A stretch of DNA of 56,577 bases from Candidatus Contendibacter odensensis (GTDB taxonomy: Bacteria > Pseudomonadota > Gammaproteobacteria > Competibacterales > Competibacteraceae): NCBI GenBank assembly GCA_002747185.1, contig PDTV01000010.1, forward strand, positions 1-56,577, in the 5' to 3' direction. The position numbers and the translations under genes were made by a program. Positions 35,636 through 44,523 of the stretch are shown piece by piece. The notes below the pieces were generated by a model. That model searched no databases. It saw only the letters and a program-made list of their open reading frames with translations, and was not told the DNA's origin. How positions within the stretch are numbered: the stretch's first letter is position 1; each line of letters opens with the position of its first letter.

Positions 35636-38002
35636 TCAGGACACTTTGGCAGTACGGCGGCGACGGGTAGCAGGCTTTTTCTTTTCAGGCGCCTCGCGCA
35701 ACAGTGTTTCACATTCTTCGAGGCTCATGCTGTCCGGATCGCGTGCTTTAGGCAAGCGAACATTTTTCTTGCCATCCGTAATATACGGCCCATACCGTCC
35801 ATTGAGTATCTGGATTTTGCTATCTTCAAAAACATGTAGTGTTTTGCTAGCGACCAGTTTTTTATGCGCCTCGATCAGCTCCAGAGCCTGCTCACGGCTG
35901 ATAATATAGGGATCGCCGTTTTTCAGCGAGACGTAGCTTTTACCATAACGGACATAGGGGCCAAAGCGACCAATACTAACCTGTATAGCCTCATCATCAT
36001 CTGTCACACCCAAATCGCGCGGCAACTGAAATAACTCCAGAGCCTGCTCCAGGGTAATACTATCGAGTCGCTGGTGAGGCCGCAAACTCGCAAAACGCGG
36101 TTTTTCCGGATCGTCCTTGAGACCAATTTGTGCAAATGCGCCAAAGCGTCCCATACGTACTGAAACGGGTTTGCCGGTTTTGGGATCATGGCCCAGATCA
36201 CGATCCTGCACCACATCTCGGCGTGATACATTCTCCTCAGTATCAATCACTTGCTGCTTAAAAGGCTCCCAAAATGCTCGCATCAAGGGCTGCCAGTCTT
36301 CCTCGCCACGAGAGACGGCATCGAGATTATCTTCCAGGCGTGCTGTAAATGCATAATCCACATAACGGGTGAAATAGCGGGTCAGAAAGCGATTGACAAT
36401 CACGCCAATATCAGTGGGCTTGAAGCGACGGTTATCCAGCACGGCATACTCTCGCGCTAACAGGGTCGAAATGATCGCTGCATACGTTGAGGGTCGTCCG
36501 ATCCCATATTCCTCCAGTGCCTTAACCAAACTGGCTTCGGAGTAGCGCGGCGGTGGTTCGGTAAAATGCTGTTCCGGTCGCAGCGCCAGCACATCGACAG
36601 ACTCACCTTCCTGTAGCGGTGGCAACATCCGTCCTTCATCGTTTTGATCATCCTGATCATCAACACCCTCACGATAAACCGCCATAAACCCGGGGTCGGC
36701 AATGGTTGAGCCGGTGGCACGAAAGGTATTACCTTTACCACAGGCCAGATCTACAGCCACGGTATTCAGCGTAGCCGCTATCATCTGGCAAGCAATGGTG
36801 CGCTTCCAGATCAGTTCATACAGCGCATGCTGTTCTGGCTTGAGGTGGGCCTGAATCGAAGCTGGTGTGACAGCCACCGCTGTTGGACGAATGGCTTCGT
36901 GTGCTTCCTGGGCATTTTTTGCCTTGGTCTTAAATTGTCGCGGATTAGGCGGTAAATTTTGTGTGCCATAACGCTGGGTGATCAACGCCCGAATATCCTT
37001 GATGGCATCCTGCGACAGATTCACCGAGTCAGTACGCATGTAGGTGATCAAGCCCACAGCACCATTGCCGGTATCAATACCTTCATAGAGCTGCTGGGCA
37101 ATACGCATGGTACGTTGTGCCGAAAAACCCAGTTTGCGTGATGCTTCCTGCTGCAAGGTCGATGTCGTAAAAGGTGCGGCAGGGTTACGCTTGCGTTGTT
37201 TGCGCTCGACTCGAACAACACGTAACGCACCGATCACATCATCCGATGCAGTATCACTTGCACACATCTGGTTTTTTGCAGATGCCAACAGTGCCTGCTC
37301 GACAGCATGTGCATGTTCACTATCGGCGATACTGAACTGGCCAAGTTTTTTACCCTCATATTCCATCAATCGAGCCACAAAAGCCTGCCCTGACTGGATG
37401 GCATCCGCTTCCAGTGTCCAATATTCTCTTGATTGAAAGCGTCCAATCTCGTCCTCACGTTCGACCACCATCCGTAGTGCCGGCGACTGCACACGACCGG
37501 CTGACAGTCCGGGACGAATTTTTTTCCATAACAGCGGTGACAGGTTGAAACCAACCAGATAATCAAGCGCCCGACGGGTTTGCTGGGCGTTAATCAGATC
37601 CGGTGATAAACCGCGAGGTTTGGCAATTGCATCCAAAATGGCGCGCTGGGTGACTTCGTAGAATGCGACCCGCTGTAACGGCTTATCCTCCAGCAAATCA
37701 TGCTGTCGCAAAATTTCCGCCAGGTGCCAGGAAATGGCCTCGCCTTCACGATCAGGATCAGTTGCCAGATAGATGGCTTTGGCCTTAGCTGCCGCTTTGG
37801 TGATAGCGTCAATGTGCCGCACATTTTTTTCAATAATCTGGTACTTCATCGCGAAATCGTGGTCAGGATCAACCGCGCCTTCCTTGGGTACTAGGTCGCG
37901 CACATGGCCGTAAGAAGCCAGCACCTCAAAATCCTTTCCCAAATATTTCTTAATGGTTTTCGCTTTGGCAGGCGATTCCACAATAACCAGACTCTTGCTC
38001 AT
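35636..38002 (-). CDS. topA: DNA topoisomerase I, without zinc ribbons
   Basis: This type IA topoisomerase relaxes negative supercoils. The 788-residue protein has the Toprim domain (VIVESPAKAKTIKKYLG; DPDREGEAISWH) and active-site Tyr in ITYMRTDSVNLS. The C-terminus holds three GRFG-type TopoI C-terminal repeats (VRMGRFGAF, SIGRFGPYV, NGRYGPYI) and a basic tail with RRRR. No CxxC zinc knuckles are present, unlike the 865-residue E. coli enzyme. It is transcribed with tsaC downstream; smg is 139 bp upstream on the same strand. Confidence 0.96.
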   Translation of the reverse strand: MSKSLVIVESPAKAKTIKKYLGKDFEVLASYGHVRDLVPKEGAVDPDHDFAMKYQIIEKNVRHIDAITKAAAKAKAIYLATDPDREGEAISWHLAEILRQHDLLEDKPLQRVAFYEVTQRAILDAIAKPRGLSPDLINAQQTRRALDYLVGFNLSPLLWKKIRPGLSAGRVQSPALRMVVEREDEIGRFQSREYWTLEADAIQSGQAFVARLMEYEGKKLGQFSIADSEHAHAVEQALLASAKNQMCASDTASDDVIGALRVVRVERKQRKRNPAAPFTTSTLQQEASRKLGFSAQRTMRIAQQLYEGIDTGNGAVGLITYMRTDSVNLSQDAIKDIRALITQRYGTQNLPPNPRQFKTKAKNAQEAHEAIRPTAVAVTPASIQAHLKPEQHALYELIWKRTIACQMIAATLNTVAVDLACGKGNTFRATGSTIADPGFMAVYREGVDDQDDQNDEGRMLPPLQEGESVDVLALRPEQHFTEPPPRYSEASLVKALEEYGIGRPSTYAAIISTLLAREYAVLDNRRFKPTDIGVIVNRFLTRYFTRYVDYAFTARLEDNLDAVSRGEEDWQPLMRAFWEPFKQQVIDTEENVSRRDVVQDRDLGHDPKTGKPVSVRMGRFGAFAQIGLKDDPEKPRFASLRPHQRLDSITLEQALELFQLPRDLGVTDDDEAIQVSIGRFGPYVRYGKSYVSLKNGDPYIISREQALELIEAHKKLVASKTLHVFEDSKIQILNGRYGPYITDGKKNVRLPKARDPDSMSLEECETLLREAPEKKKPATRRRRTAKVS

Positions 38003-38141
38003 GACCGTGACTAATTCAGACGTTTAAGGCGAAATGCGAAAGTAATATGTACAGGTTTTCCAACCAGGGACAGAAGCGCCATTGACCGGAATCTCCAGCG
38101 TGGGCGGTACAATGGGGAAGAACAACACATCACATAACTGG

Positions 38142-38618
38142 CTAATGAAGGTAGCCGGGGGCTTCATCAAATACCATATCTTCCATCCAGGCATAGGCTT
38201 CTTCATGGCCTGGCTGGTTGAACAATACCATTAAAATGATCCATTTGAGCTGATGAAGATCAATTTCATCGGCATCCAGCGCCAGTACCCGATCAATAAC
38301 CAATTCGCGGGTTTCCGAGTTTAGAACACCCCCTCGTTCCAGAAAAAGCAGAAGTCCTCGACACTCGACATTCAATCGAACCAGCTCCTGCTCCACATAA
38401 ATGCGGTACGAGCCTGGATTGATCGGCAATGGAGCCGCTTGACGATCCATCAACCCATCTAGCCACTCAAAAGCCTGCTGGATCTCCTGGGAGGGGAAAC
38501 CGGCAGCGAGCAACTCTGTCTGAATGGATTCGCGGTCAGGGTCGGTATCAGTGTCAGTATCATCATCAACATAATTCTGAAAAAGGTACATCAATACATC
38601 CAACACGTTTTCTTTCAT
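38142..38618 (-). CDS. smg: Smg family protein (DUF494)
   Basis: This 158-residue acidic protein matches the Smg/DUF494 family (MKENVLDVLMYLFQNY at the N-terminus, then LLAAGF..QEIQQAFEWLDGL, and the C-terminal LDQLKWI-like LHQLKWIILMVLFNQPG). It is alpha-helical with no known enzymatic role. It lies between dprA and topA, its standard place in beta- and gammaproteobacteria, which is strong support for the call. Confidence 0.93.
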   Translation of the reverse strand: MKENVLDVLMYLFQNYVDDDTDTDTDPDRESIQTELLAAGFPSQEIQQAFEWLDGLMDRQAAPLPINPGSYRIYVEQELVRLNVECRGLLLFLERGGVLNSETRELVIDRVLALDADEIDLHQLKWIILMVLFNQPGHEEAYAWMEDMVFDEAPGYLH

Positions 38619-38702
38619 TCCGGTGCTCGTCTCAGGGATAAAAAATCTCCACTCCAGTTTACAGTGGGGGTGTGGATGCGCCGCATAGCGACGATCACGG
38701 TT

Positions 38703-39824
38703 TCAAAGGCGAGGGCGACAATACATGCCGCCGGGAACGGCTGCCACAAAGCCTTTTAACTCCAGCATAAGCAGCATGGAGGAAACCTCTTCAGCCGTCA
38801 ATCCACAACGCTCTACCAACAGATCAACCCCTGCGGGATCATTCCCCATCACTGATAGTAACTGCTGATATTCGTTGTCCAAAGATTCTATCTTTGGCGC
38901 CTCTGAGGATGGTGCCGGCGGCATTGTACATTCATCCGCCCCAACAGCCACTAATGAGCCTAATTCTTCAAGTACATCGGCAGCAGTTTCTACCAGTTTT
39001 GCCCCGTCGCGAATCAGCGCATGGCATCCTTTGGCCAGCGGGCTATAAATGGAACCTGGAATAGCAAAGACTTCCCGATTTTGTTCCAGCGCATAACGGG
39101 CCGTAATGAGTGATCCACTACGTGCGGCCGCTTCTACGACCAAAACCCCTAGCGCCAAACCGCTAATGAGTCGATTGCGTCGTGGGAAATTTTGTGCTGC
39201 GGGCACCGTGCCGGCAGGAAACTCCGAGACCAGCGCACCTCCCTTTGCAATGGCGTGTGCCAGATCACGATGTTGTGCAGGATAGACGCGATCCAGACCC
39301 GTCCCCATCACTGCCAGTGTATAACCACCACTCGACAGGGCACCTTGATGGGCAGATGCATCAATACCCAGCGCTAAACCACTGGTAATGACTAAACCCG
39401 CTTCAGCCAGATAGGCGGCGAAATGATGCGCGATTTCCCTGCCCGAAGGAGTCGGATTACGTGTACCCACGATGGCGATTTGGGGTCGCTGCAAACACTC
39501 AGGCTCACCATGAACAAACAGCAGGGGTGGTGAAGCCGCAATTTGCCGCAACAAGGGCGGGTAGCGGTCATCATCCCTATCGATCAGGTAATTATCCGGC
39601 TGTTCCAGCCAGCGTAAATCCTGTTCAATTTTTTGCCAGTCAGGTTTTTTCAGATAAGCGCGGGTTGCTTCCGGTAATTTCAGACATCCCCATTCGGCCG
39701 GATCACCCGAAAACACGCCTGCCGCTGAACCAAAATGCTCCACCAGCAGGGCATAACGTGCAGGGCCTATACCTGGTGCCCGCAGTAACGCGAGCTGCCC
39801 GGCATAAGGATGGGTTGAAAGCAC
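38703..39824 (-). CDS. dprA: DNA processing protein DprA
   Basis: DprA binds incoming single-stranded DNA and loads RecA during natural transformation. The 373-residue protein has an N-terminal SAM-like part, a Rossmann-like core (IAIVGTRNPTPSGREIA, ITSGLALGIDASAH, SEFPAGT, NFPRRNRLISGL, VVEAAARSGSLITA) and a C-terminal winged-helix domain (VDLLVERCGLTAEEVSSMLLMLELKG). No other competence gene lies in the window. It is 12 bp downstream of the LysM lipoprotein gene. Confidence 0.95.
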   Translation of the reverse strand: MLSTHPYAGQLALLRAPGIGPARYALLVEHFGSAAGVFSGDPAEWGCLKLPEATRAYLKKPDWQKIEQDLRWLEQPDNYLIDRDDDRYPPLLRQIAASPPLLFVHGEPECLQRPQIAIVGTRNPTPSGREIAHHFAAYLAEAGLVITSGLALGIDASAHQGALSSGGYTLAVMGTGLDRVYPAQHRDLAHAIAKGGALVSEFPAGTVPAAQNFPRRNRLISGLALGVLVVEAAARSGSLITARYALEQNREVFAIPGSIYSPLAKGCHALIRDGAKLVETAADVLEELGSLVAVGADECTMPPAPSSEAPKIESLDNEYQQLLSVMGNDPAGVDLLVERCGLTAEEVSSMLLMLELKGFVAAVPGGMYCRPRL

Positions 39825-39836
39825 AGCACTCCAATC

Positions 39837-41006
39837 TCAGGGTGTCATGACTCGATCATGGATATGGATAGGCCGTTCAGCCTGCATAACCAAAGCATAG
39901 CTCACCAGGTCGTGAACTTTGTAAATCATTAATAATCCGTTCTGTTCGCCCGGTAGCGCTATCTTTTTACCTGACACCGGATCCTTGACTGTCCGAGGTT
40001 TCGCATAACTGGCAACAACGTGACCAGGCTCAACACCTTCCTGATGACCCAAATTAAGAATCACACTGCTGAACTGGCTGATTTGGGTCACTTCGGGATC
40101 AAGTCGCGCGATAATGGCACCTTCAGTGTCAGGGGGCACGGGATGAGGATCAAAAGCCAGTAGTTCCTGGTTCCTTTCGACAGGCAGCAAACGATCACCG
40201 GGGTATATCGAAGACAGCGTATTTTCTAGGAAAAAGCTCGCAGGATCACCCTCTCGCTCTAAAACGGCCTCACCCATGTAAATGCCTGCGGTACCCAGCA
40301 CTTCGTTAGAGCCCGGTTCCCGCAATGGCTTCCCTGGACGGTAAACCTGATAGCGTGGCGCATCAAAGAAAGCACCGCGAGCATAGACCCGATCCCGTGT
40401 GGAATAGGCAATCTTGTCATGCTCCTCGCCCACGATATAAGGCATTCTTGCCCACTCCTCATCATTGAGAACCTGAGCACGCGTCAGGAACGACTCCACA
40501 GCGGCACGCGGCACCGGCGGAATAGGCTGACTCAGCGCCTCAGTCCGCACTTCTGGCGATAATTTAATGAGTGGCACTTCGCCGTCATCACGCGCAGCAA
40601 GCTCCAGTTGCGGATTACCATCGGAACTATAACTAAAGCGAAGCACATCGCCCGGATAAATCCGGTTTGGATTACCAACCTGTGGGTTTTGTCGCCAGAT
40701 TTGCCGCCATTGCCAGGGATTTTTTAAAAAGCGGGCCGCAATATTCCATAACGTATCACCGGGCATAACGGTATAGGTATCAGGGTGACCCTCCCGCATC
40801 TCAACCGGCGCAGGCGTAGGTGCCGGTGCAGGAATCACTGAACCATTGGCTGCCATCATCCTCGATATTGGAGGTGGCTCGCCGGCAATGGCGCCAGGAG
40901 ATTTTGTATTGGTTTCAGGCGTTGAGGGGTTATGGTTACACGCGCTAATCAGAACCGCCATCGCCAGAGCGGTTCCGGGACGCCTTGAGGAACGCGAGAT
41001 CATCAT
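39837..41006 (-). CDS. LysM-domain lipoprotein
   Basis: The 389-residue envelope protein has a lipobox (VLISAC) after a short basic signal peptide, so it should be lipidated at that Cys. A single LysM domain follows (YTVMPGDTLWNIAARFL....IYPGDVLRF), which binds peptidoglycan. The remainder resembles the family always found between dprA and def in related bacteria and has no enzymatic motif. The ATG at 41006 is chosen because it gives the compact signal peptide; GGAGG lies 12 bp upstream, and an ATG at 41018 sits too close to it. It is divergent from def. Confidence 0.87.
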   Translation of the reverse strand: MMISRSSRRPGTALAMAVLISACNHNPSTPETNTKSPGAIAGEPPPISRMMAANGSVIPAPAPTPAPVEMREGHPDTYTVMPGDTLWNIAARFLKNPWQWRQIWRQNPQVGNPNRIYPGDVLRFSYSSDGNPQLELAARDDGEVPLIKLSPEVRTEALSQPIPPVPRAAVESFLTRAQVLNDEEWARMPYIVGEEHDKIAYSTRDRVYARGAFFDAPRYQVYRPGKPLREPGSNEVLGTAGIYMGEAVLEREGDPASFFLENTLSSIYPGDRLLPVERNQELLAFDPHPVPPDTEGAIIARLDPEVTQISQFSSVILNLGHQEGVEPGHVVASYAKPRTVKDPVSGKKIALPGEQNGLLMIYKVHDLVSYALVMQAERPIHIHDRVMTP

Positions 41007-41169
41007 GGTTCTGCTCATCCTCCGAAGAAATAATGTATGAGAGTGTAGCGGAATACACTCTATCGTACCTAAAAGTATAGCCCCGACGGGGTAGTTTCTC
41101 GTATGATTTCCAAACAAACAGATAATTATTGAGTTCCGAGTTCCTTGACTGGGTATTTATGGAGTATCC

Positions 41170-41685
41170 ATGGCACAATTAAGCATACTGCATTTCCCCG
41201 ACCCGCGGTTGCGTAAACTTGCATTATCAGTAGAAACTGTTGATGAAAGCGTGCGCACCCTGGTAGATGACATGTTGGAAACCATGTACGTAGCGCCCGG
41301 TATTGGCTTGGCGGCAACCCAGGTCGACGTCCACAAGCGTGTCATTGTTATCGATATTTCTGAAGAAAAAAATCAACCACTGATACTAATCAACCCAACC
41401 TTGCTGGCACACGATGGCGGAATCGAGAGCACAGAAGGCTGTCTGTCAATTCCCGGTTTTTTTGAGAAGGTGCGTCGTGCTGAATCGGTACGGGTGAGTG
41501 CATTGGATCGTGAGGGTGAGCCGTTTGAACTGGATGCCAAAGGATTACTGGCCGTGTGTATTCAACATGAAATTGATCACCTGGATGGTAAATTGTTTAT
41601 CGATCATATTTCGACCCTGAAACGCGACCGCATCCGCAAAAAGCTGGAAAAAAAATCGCGCCTTGAAACACGCCTGTATTCCTGA
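41170..41685 (+). CDS. def: peptide deformylase
   Basis: This enzyme removes the formyl group from the N-terminal Met of nascent proteins. The 171-residue metalloenzyme has all three motifs: GIGLAATQ (44-51), EGCLSIPG (metal ligand C91) and HEIDHLDG (metal ligands H133 and H137, catalytic E134). It is the first gene of the plus-strand operon, followed 2 bp later by fmt, its functional partner. Confidence 0.97.
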   Translation: MAQLSILHFPDPRLRKLALSVETVDESVRTLVDDMLETMYVAPGIGLAATQVDVHKRVIVIDISEEKNQPLILINPTLLAHDGGIESTEGCLSIPGFFEKVRRAESVRVSALDREGEPFELDAKGLLAVCIQHEIDHLDGKLFIDHISTLKRDRIRKKLEKKSRLETRLYS

Positions 41686-41687
41686 GT

Positions 41688-42635
41688 ATGACGATGCACC
41701 TACCCCGCCTGGTGTTTGCCGGTACCCCGGAGTTTGCTGTCCCCAGCCTGCAAGCCTTGCTCGATGCGAATTATCCGGTGGTGGCTGTCTACACTCAACC
41801 TGATCGACCCGCTGGCCGTGGCCGGCAGTTACGCCCCAGTCCGGTAAAAGTACGGGCATTGGCTGCTGATATCCCTGTTTATCAACCCAAAACATTACGC
41901 GATCCTGCGGCTCAAGCCGAACTGGCGGCTTTAAAACCCGACCTATTGCTGGTTACGGCCTATGGGTTGATTCTTCCACCAGCGGTACTGGCTATTCCCC
42001 GATTAGGGTGTGTCAATGTCCATGCCTCATTACTGCCACGCTGGCGTGGTGCGGCACCCATCCAGCGCGCAATCCTGGCCGGAGATTCTGAAACCGGCAT
42101 TTGCATTATGCAAATGGAAGCCGGTCTCGACACCGGACCGGTGCTTGCACGTGCCCGTTGCCCCATCCCGCGCGGTACTACAGGTGGTGAGTTACATGAC
42201 CAGCTGGCTGCACTAGGCGCAGAAACACTGCGAACGATACTGCCTGACTTACTGGCAGATAATTTGCTGCCCGAACACCAGGATGATTGTCAAGCAACCT
42301 ACGCACCCAAACTGGAAAAATCCGAAACAGAGCTGGATTGGCAGCAACCGGCACTGATATTGGAACGGCAGGTGCTAGCATTTAATCCCTTCCCGATTGC
42401 TCGAACCGTACTGGATAACCAGCCCCTGCGGATCTGGCGGGCACACGCTGAAGCTGAATCAACCACCGAGCCTGCAGGTACGGTGCTGCGTGATGACAAG
42501 GCAGGTATTGTCGTGGCTACCGGTGATGGTGTCTTACGATTGACAGAGTTGCAATTGCCCGGCGGCAAAGCCATGCCGATAGCCGCATTTATCAATGCCC
42601 ACCGACTGTCAGGCCGGCAGCTTGGCAGGACATGA
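41688..42635 (+). CDS. fmt: methionyl-tRNA formyltransferase
   Basis: This enzyme formylates initiator Met-tRNA using 10-formyltetrahydrofolate. The 315-residue protein has the N-terminal formyltransferase fold ([13 protein letters not shown]), the catalytic segment [16 protein letters not shown] and [11 protein letters not shown], and a C-terminal tRNA-binding OB domain. It starts 2 bp after def and overlaps rsmB by 4 bp (ATGA), so translation is coupled. Confidence 0.97.
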   Translation: MTMHLPRLVFAGTPEFAVPSLQALLDANYPVVAVYTQPDRPAGRGRQLRPSPVKVRALAADIPVYQPKTLRDPAAQAELAALKPDLLLVTAYGLILPPAVLAIPRLGCVNVHASLLPRWRGAAPIQRAILAGDSETGICIMQMEAGLDTGPVLARARCPIPRGTTGGELHDQLAALGAETLRTILPDLLADNLLPEHQDDCQATYAPKLEKSETELDWQQPALILERQVLAFNPFPIARTVLDNQPLRIWRAHAEAESTTEPAGTVLRDDKAGIVVATGDGVLRLTELQLPGGKAMPIAAFINAHRLSGRQLGRT

Positions 42636-43963
42636 ATACTCGTGCTATTGCGGCTCAAATCCTGGGGCAGGTGCTGGGTGAAGGAAAATCATTGGCAGAG
42701 GCTTTGCCATCGGGCCTGAACCGTAGCCCGTCGCGCGACCATGGCTTGCTCCAGGAATTGTGTTACGGTGTCTGCCGCTGGCATCCCCAGCTTCAGGCCC
42801 TGCTCAATCAGTTGCTGGTGCGACCATTGGCGCCCACTGAGCAAACTGTTCGTGCCTTGCTCCTGATCGGGCTTTACCAAATCTGGCACTTGCGCATACC
42901 GCAACATGCTGCTGTGGCAGAAACCGTTGCTGCTACGCGCCCGTTAAACAAATCATGGGCCACGAAACTGTGTAACGCGATTTTACGCAATAGTGTGCGG
43001 CGCCATGATGAACTGAATCATGCCATTAAAACTGACCAGGTTGCCCAGACCTCGCATCCGCGCTGGCTACTGGATCGATTACGCCAGGACTGGTCAGACG
43101 ACTGGGAAACAATCGTTGCAGCCAATAATGCCTACCCTCCCCTGACATTACGGATCAATCAGCGCCATCTGGGCCGGGAGGCTTACCAGCAACACTTGGC
43201 AGCAACCGATCATCACAGTGTACCGGTTGCTGGCGTGCCTACAGCACTGACGCTAACCAAAGCCATTGATATTAAAAGGTTACCGAACTTTACTGAAGGC
43301 TGGGTATCGGTTCAGGATGCTGCCGCGCAATGGGCGGCACCCTTGCTGGATGCTGCACCACAAATGAATGTTCTGGATGCCTGTGCAGCGCCCGGAGGTA
43401 AAACCGGACATTTACTGGAACACACACCCGATCTGAACATGACTGCACTGGATTGCAGCGCAACCCGCCTGGAGCAGGTTCGTGATAACCTGTCGCGCTT
43501 GCGATTACAACAAACCGTTCGGCTGATAGCAGGTGACGCCAGACAACCTGAAGCATGGTGGGATGGTCACCTGTTTGACCGGATTCTGGTGGATGCGCCT
43601 TGCTCGGCAACTGGTGTCATTCGTCGTCATCCTGACATTAAGCTGTTACGGCGCGAAGCTGATATTGCCATTTTAGCCAAACAACAACGTGCTATTCTCG
43701 CCAGCTTGTGGCCATTGCTTAAACCTGGCGGGCGATTGCTTTATGTGACCTGCTCGGTGCTGCATACGGAAAATGAACAGGTCATTGCAACATTTCTTGC
43801 CGCGCACCCGGATGCTAAGGTAGATACCAAAGCACAAGGCATTATGGCCGATTACAGCCATACTATGCTGTATGGCCGTCAGATTTTGCCAGGTGAACAT
43901 GGGATGGATGGGCTCTATTACGCTGATTTGGTAAAAAATGCGTCGGCAGGAGAAACCACTTGA
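42632..43963 (+). CDS. rsmB: 16S rRNA m5C967 methyltransferase
   Basis: RsmB methylates C967 of 16S rRNA. The 443-residue protein has an N-terminal NusB-like RNA-binding domain, the SAM motif [16 protein letters not shown], and the two family cysteines in [16 protein letters not shown] and [12 protein letters not shown] (catalysis and release). The length matches E. coli RsmB (429). It overlaps fmt upstream and the DUF4390 gene downstream. Confidence 0.96.
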   Translation: MNTRAIAAQILGQVLGEGKSLAEALPSGLNRSPSRDHGLLQELCYGVCRWHPQLQALLNQLLVRPLAPTEQTVRALLLIGLYQIWHLRIPQHAAVAETVAATRPLNKSWATKLCNAILRNSVRRHDELNHAIKTDQVAQTSHPRWLLDRLRQDWSDDWETIVAANNAYPPLTLRINQRHLGREAYQQHLAATDHHSVPVAGVPTALTLTKAIDIKRLPNFTEGWVSVQDAAAQWAAPLLDAAPQMNVLDACAAPGGKTGHLLEHTPDLNMTALDCSATRLEQVRDNLSRLRLQQTVRLIAGDARQPEAWWDGHLFDRILVDAPCSATGVIRRHPDIKLLRREADIAILAKQQRAILASLWPLLKPGGRLLYVTCSVLHTENEQVIATFLAAHPDAKVDTKAQGIMADYSHTMLYGRQILPGEHGMDGLYYADLVKNASAGETT

Positions 43964-44523
43964 TAGCATCAGGTACGTTTAGGCTGATACCTGGCCTGGT
44001 ACTGCTGTTAGGGTTGTTGAGCGCTACCACAGTCCGGGCAGCCGGTTTTGAGGTACGCAGTGCATCGACCTACCTAAGTGGCAACGTTTATCATTTAAAC
44101 GCCGTTATTAAATACCGGTTCAGCAAGGCTGCTCTGGATGCGCTGAGCAACGGTGTTCCATTGGTCATAGAACTCAGGATGGGTGTTCGGCACCGCCGTT
44201 CCTTTATGTGGGATAAAACGATCTTTTCCCTGTCACAGCGCTTTGAATTGTCATATCACCCGTTAAGCCAGCAGTACCTGGTCACCAATCTTAACAGTGG
44301 TGAACGCCATGGCTTTCCTTCACTGGCCCTGGCATCAAAGTTCATGGGTGATCTTCATGATTTCCCGTTTCTCGACAAGGGGCTGCTGCCATCAGGCAAA
44401 GGCTTTATCGGTGCATTGCAAGCGCGACTTGATCTCGAATCGCTGCCCGCACCTCTGCGATTATTTGCCTATATCTCTGAGGATTGGCACTTGAGCAGTA
44501 AGTGGTACACATGGTTGCTCTGA
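43960..44523 (+). CDS. DUF4390 protein
   Basis: The 187-residue protein has an N-terminal signal peptide (LIPGLVLLLGLLSATTVRAAG) and a beta-rich domain with ELRMGVRHRRSFMWD, matching DUF4390. It is probably periplasmic. The function is unknown, but the gene is conserved just upstream of the NtrY-like kinase in related genomes. Translation starts at TTG (43960) overlapping the rsmB stop (TTGA), with AGGAG 8 bp upstream. Its 3' end overlaps the kinase start by 13 bp. Confidence 0.87.
   Translation: MIASGTFRLIPGLVLLLGLLSATTVRAAGFEVRSASTYLSGNVYHLNAVIKYRFSKAALDALSNGVPLVIELRMGVRHRRSFMWDKTIFSLSQRFELSYHPLSQQYLVTNLNSGERHGFPSLALASKFMGDLHDFPFLDKGLLPSGKGFIGALQARLDLESLPAPLRLFAYISEDWHLSSKWYTWLL

Noticed and set aside
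41070..41095. GC-rich near-palindrome between the LysM gene and def
   Set aside because: Both genes point away from it, so it is not a terminator, and the stem leaves almost no loop.
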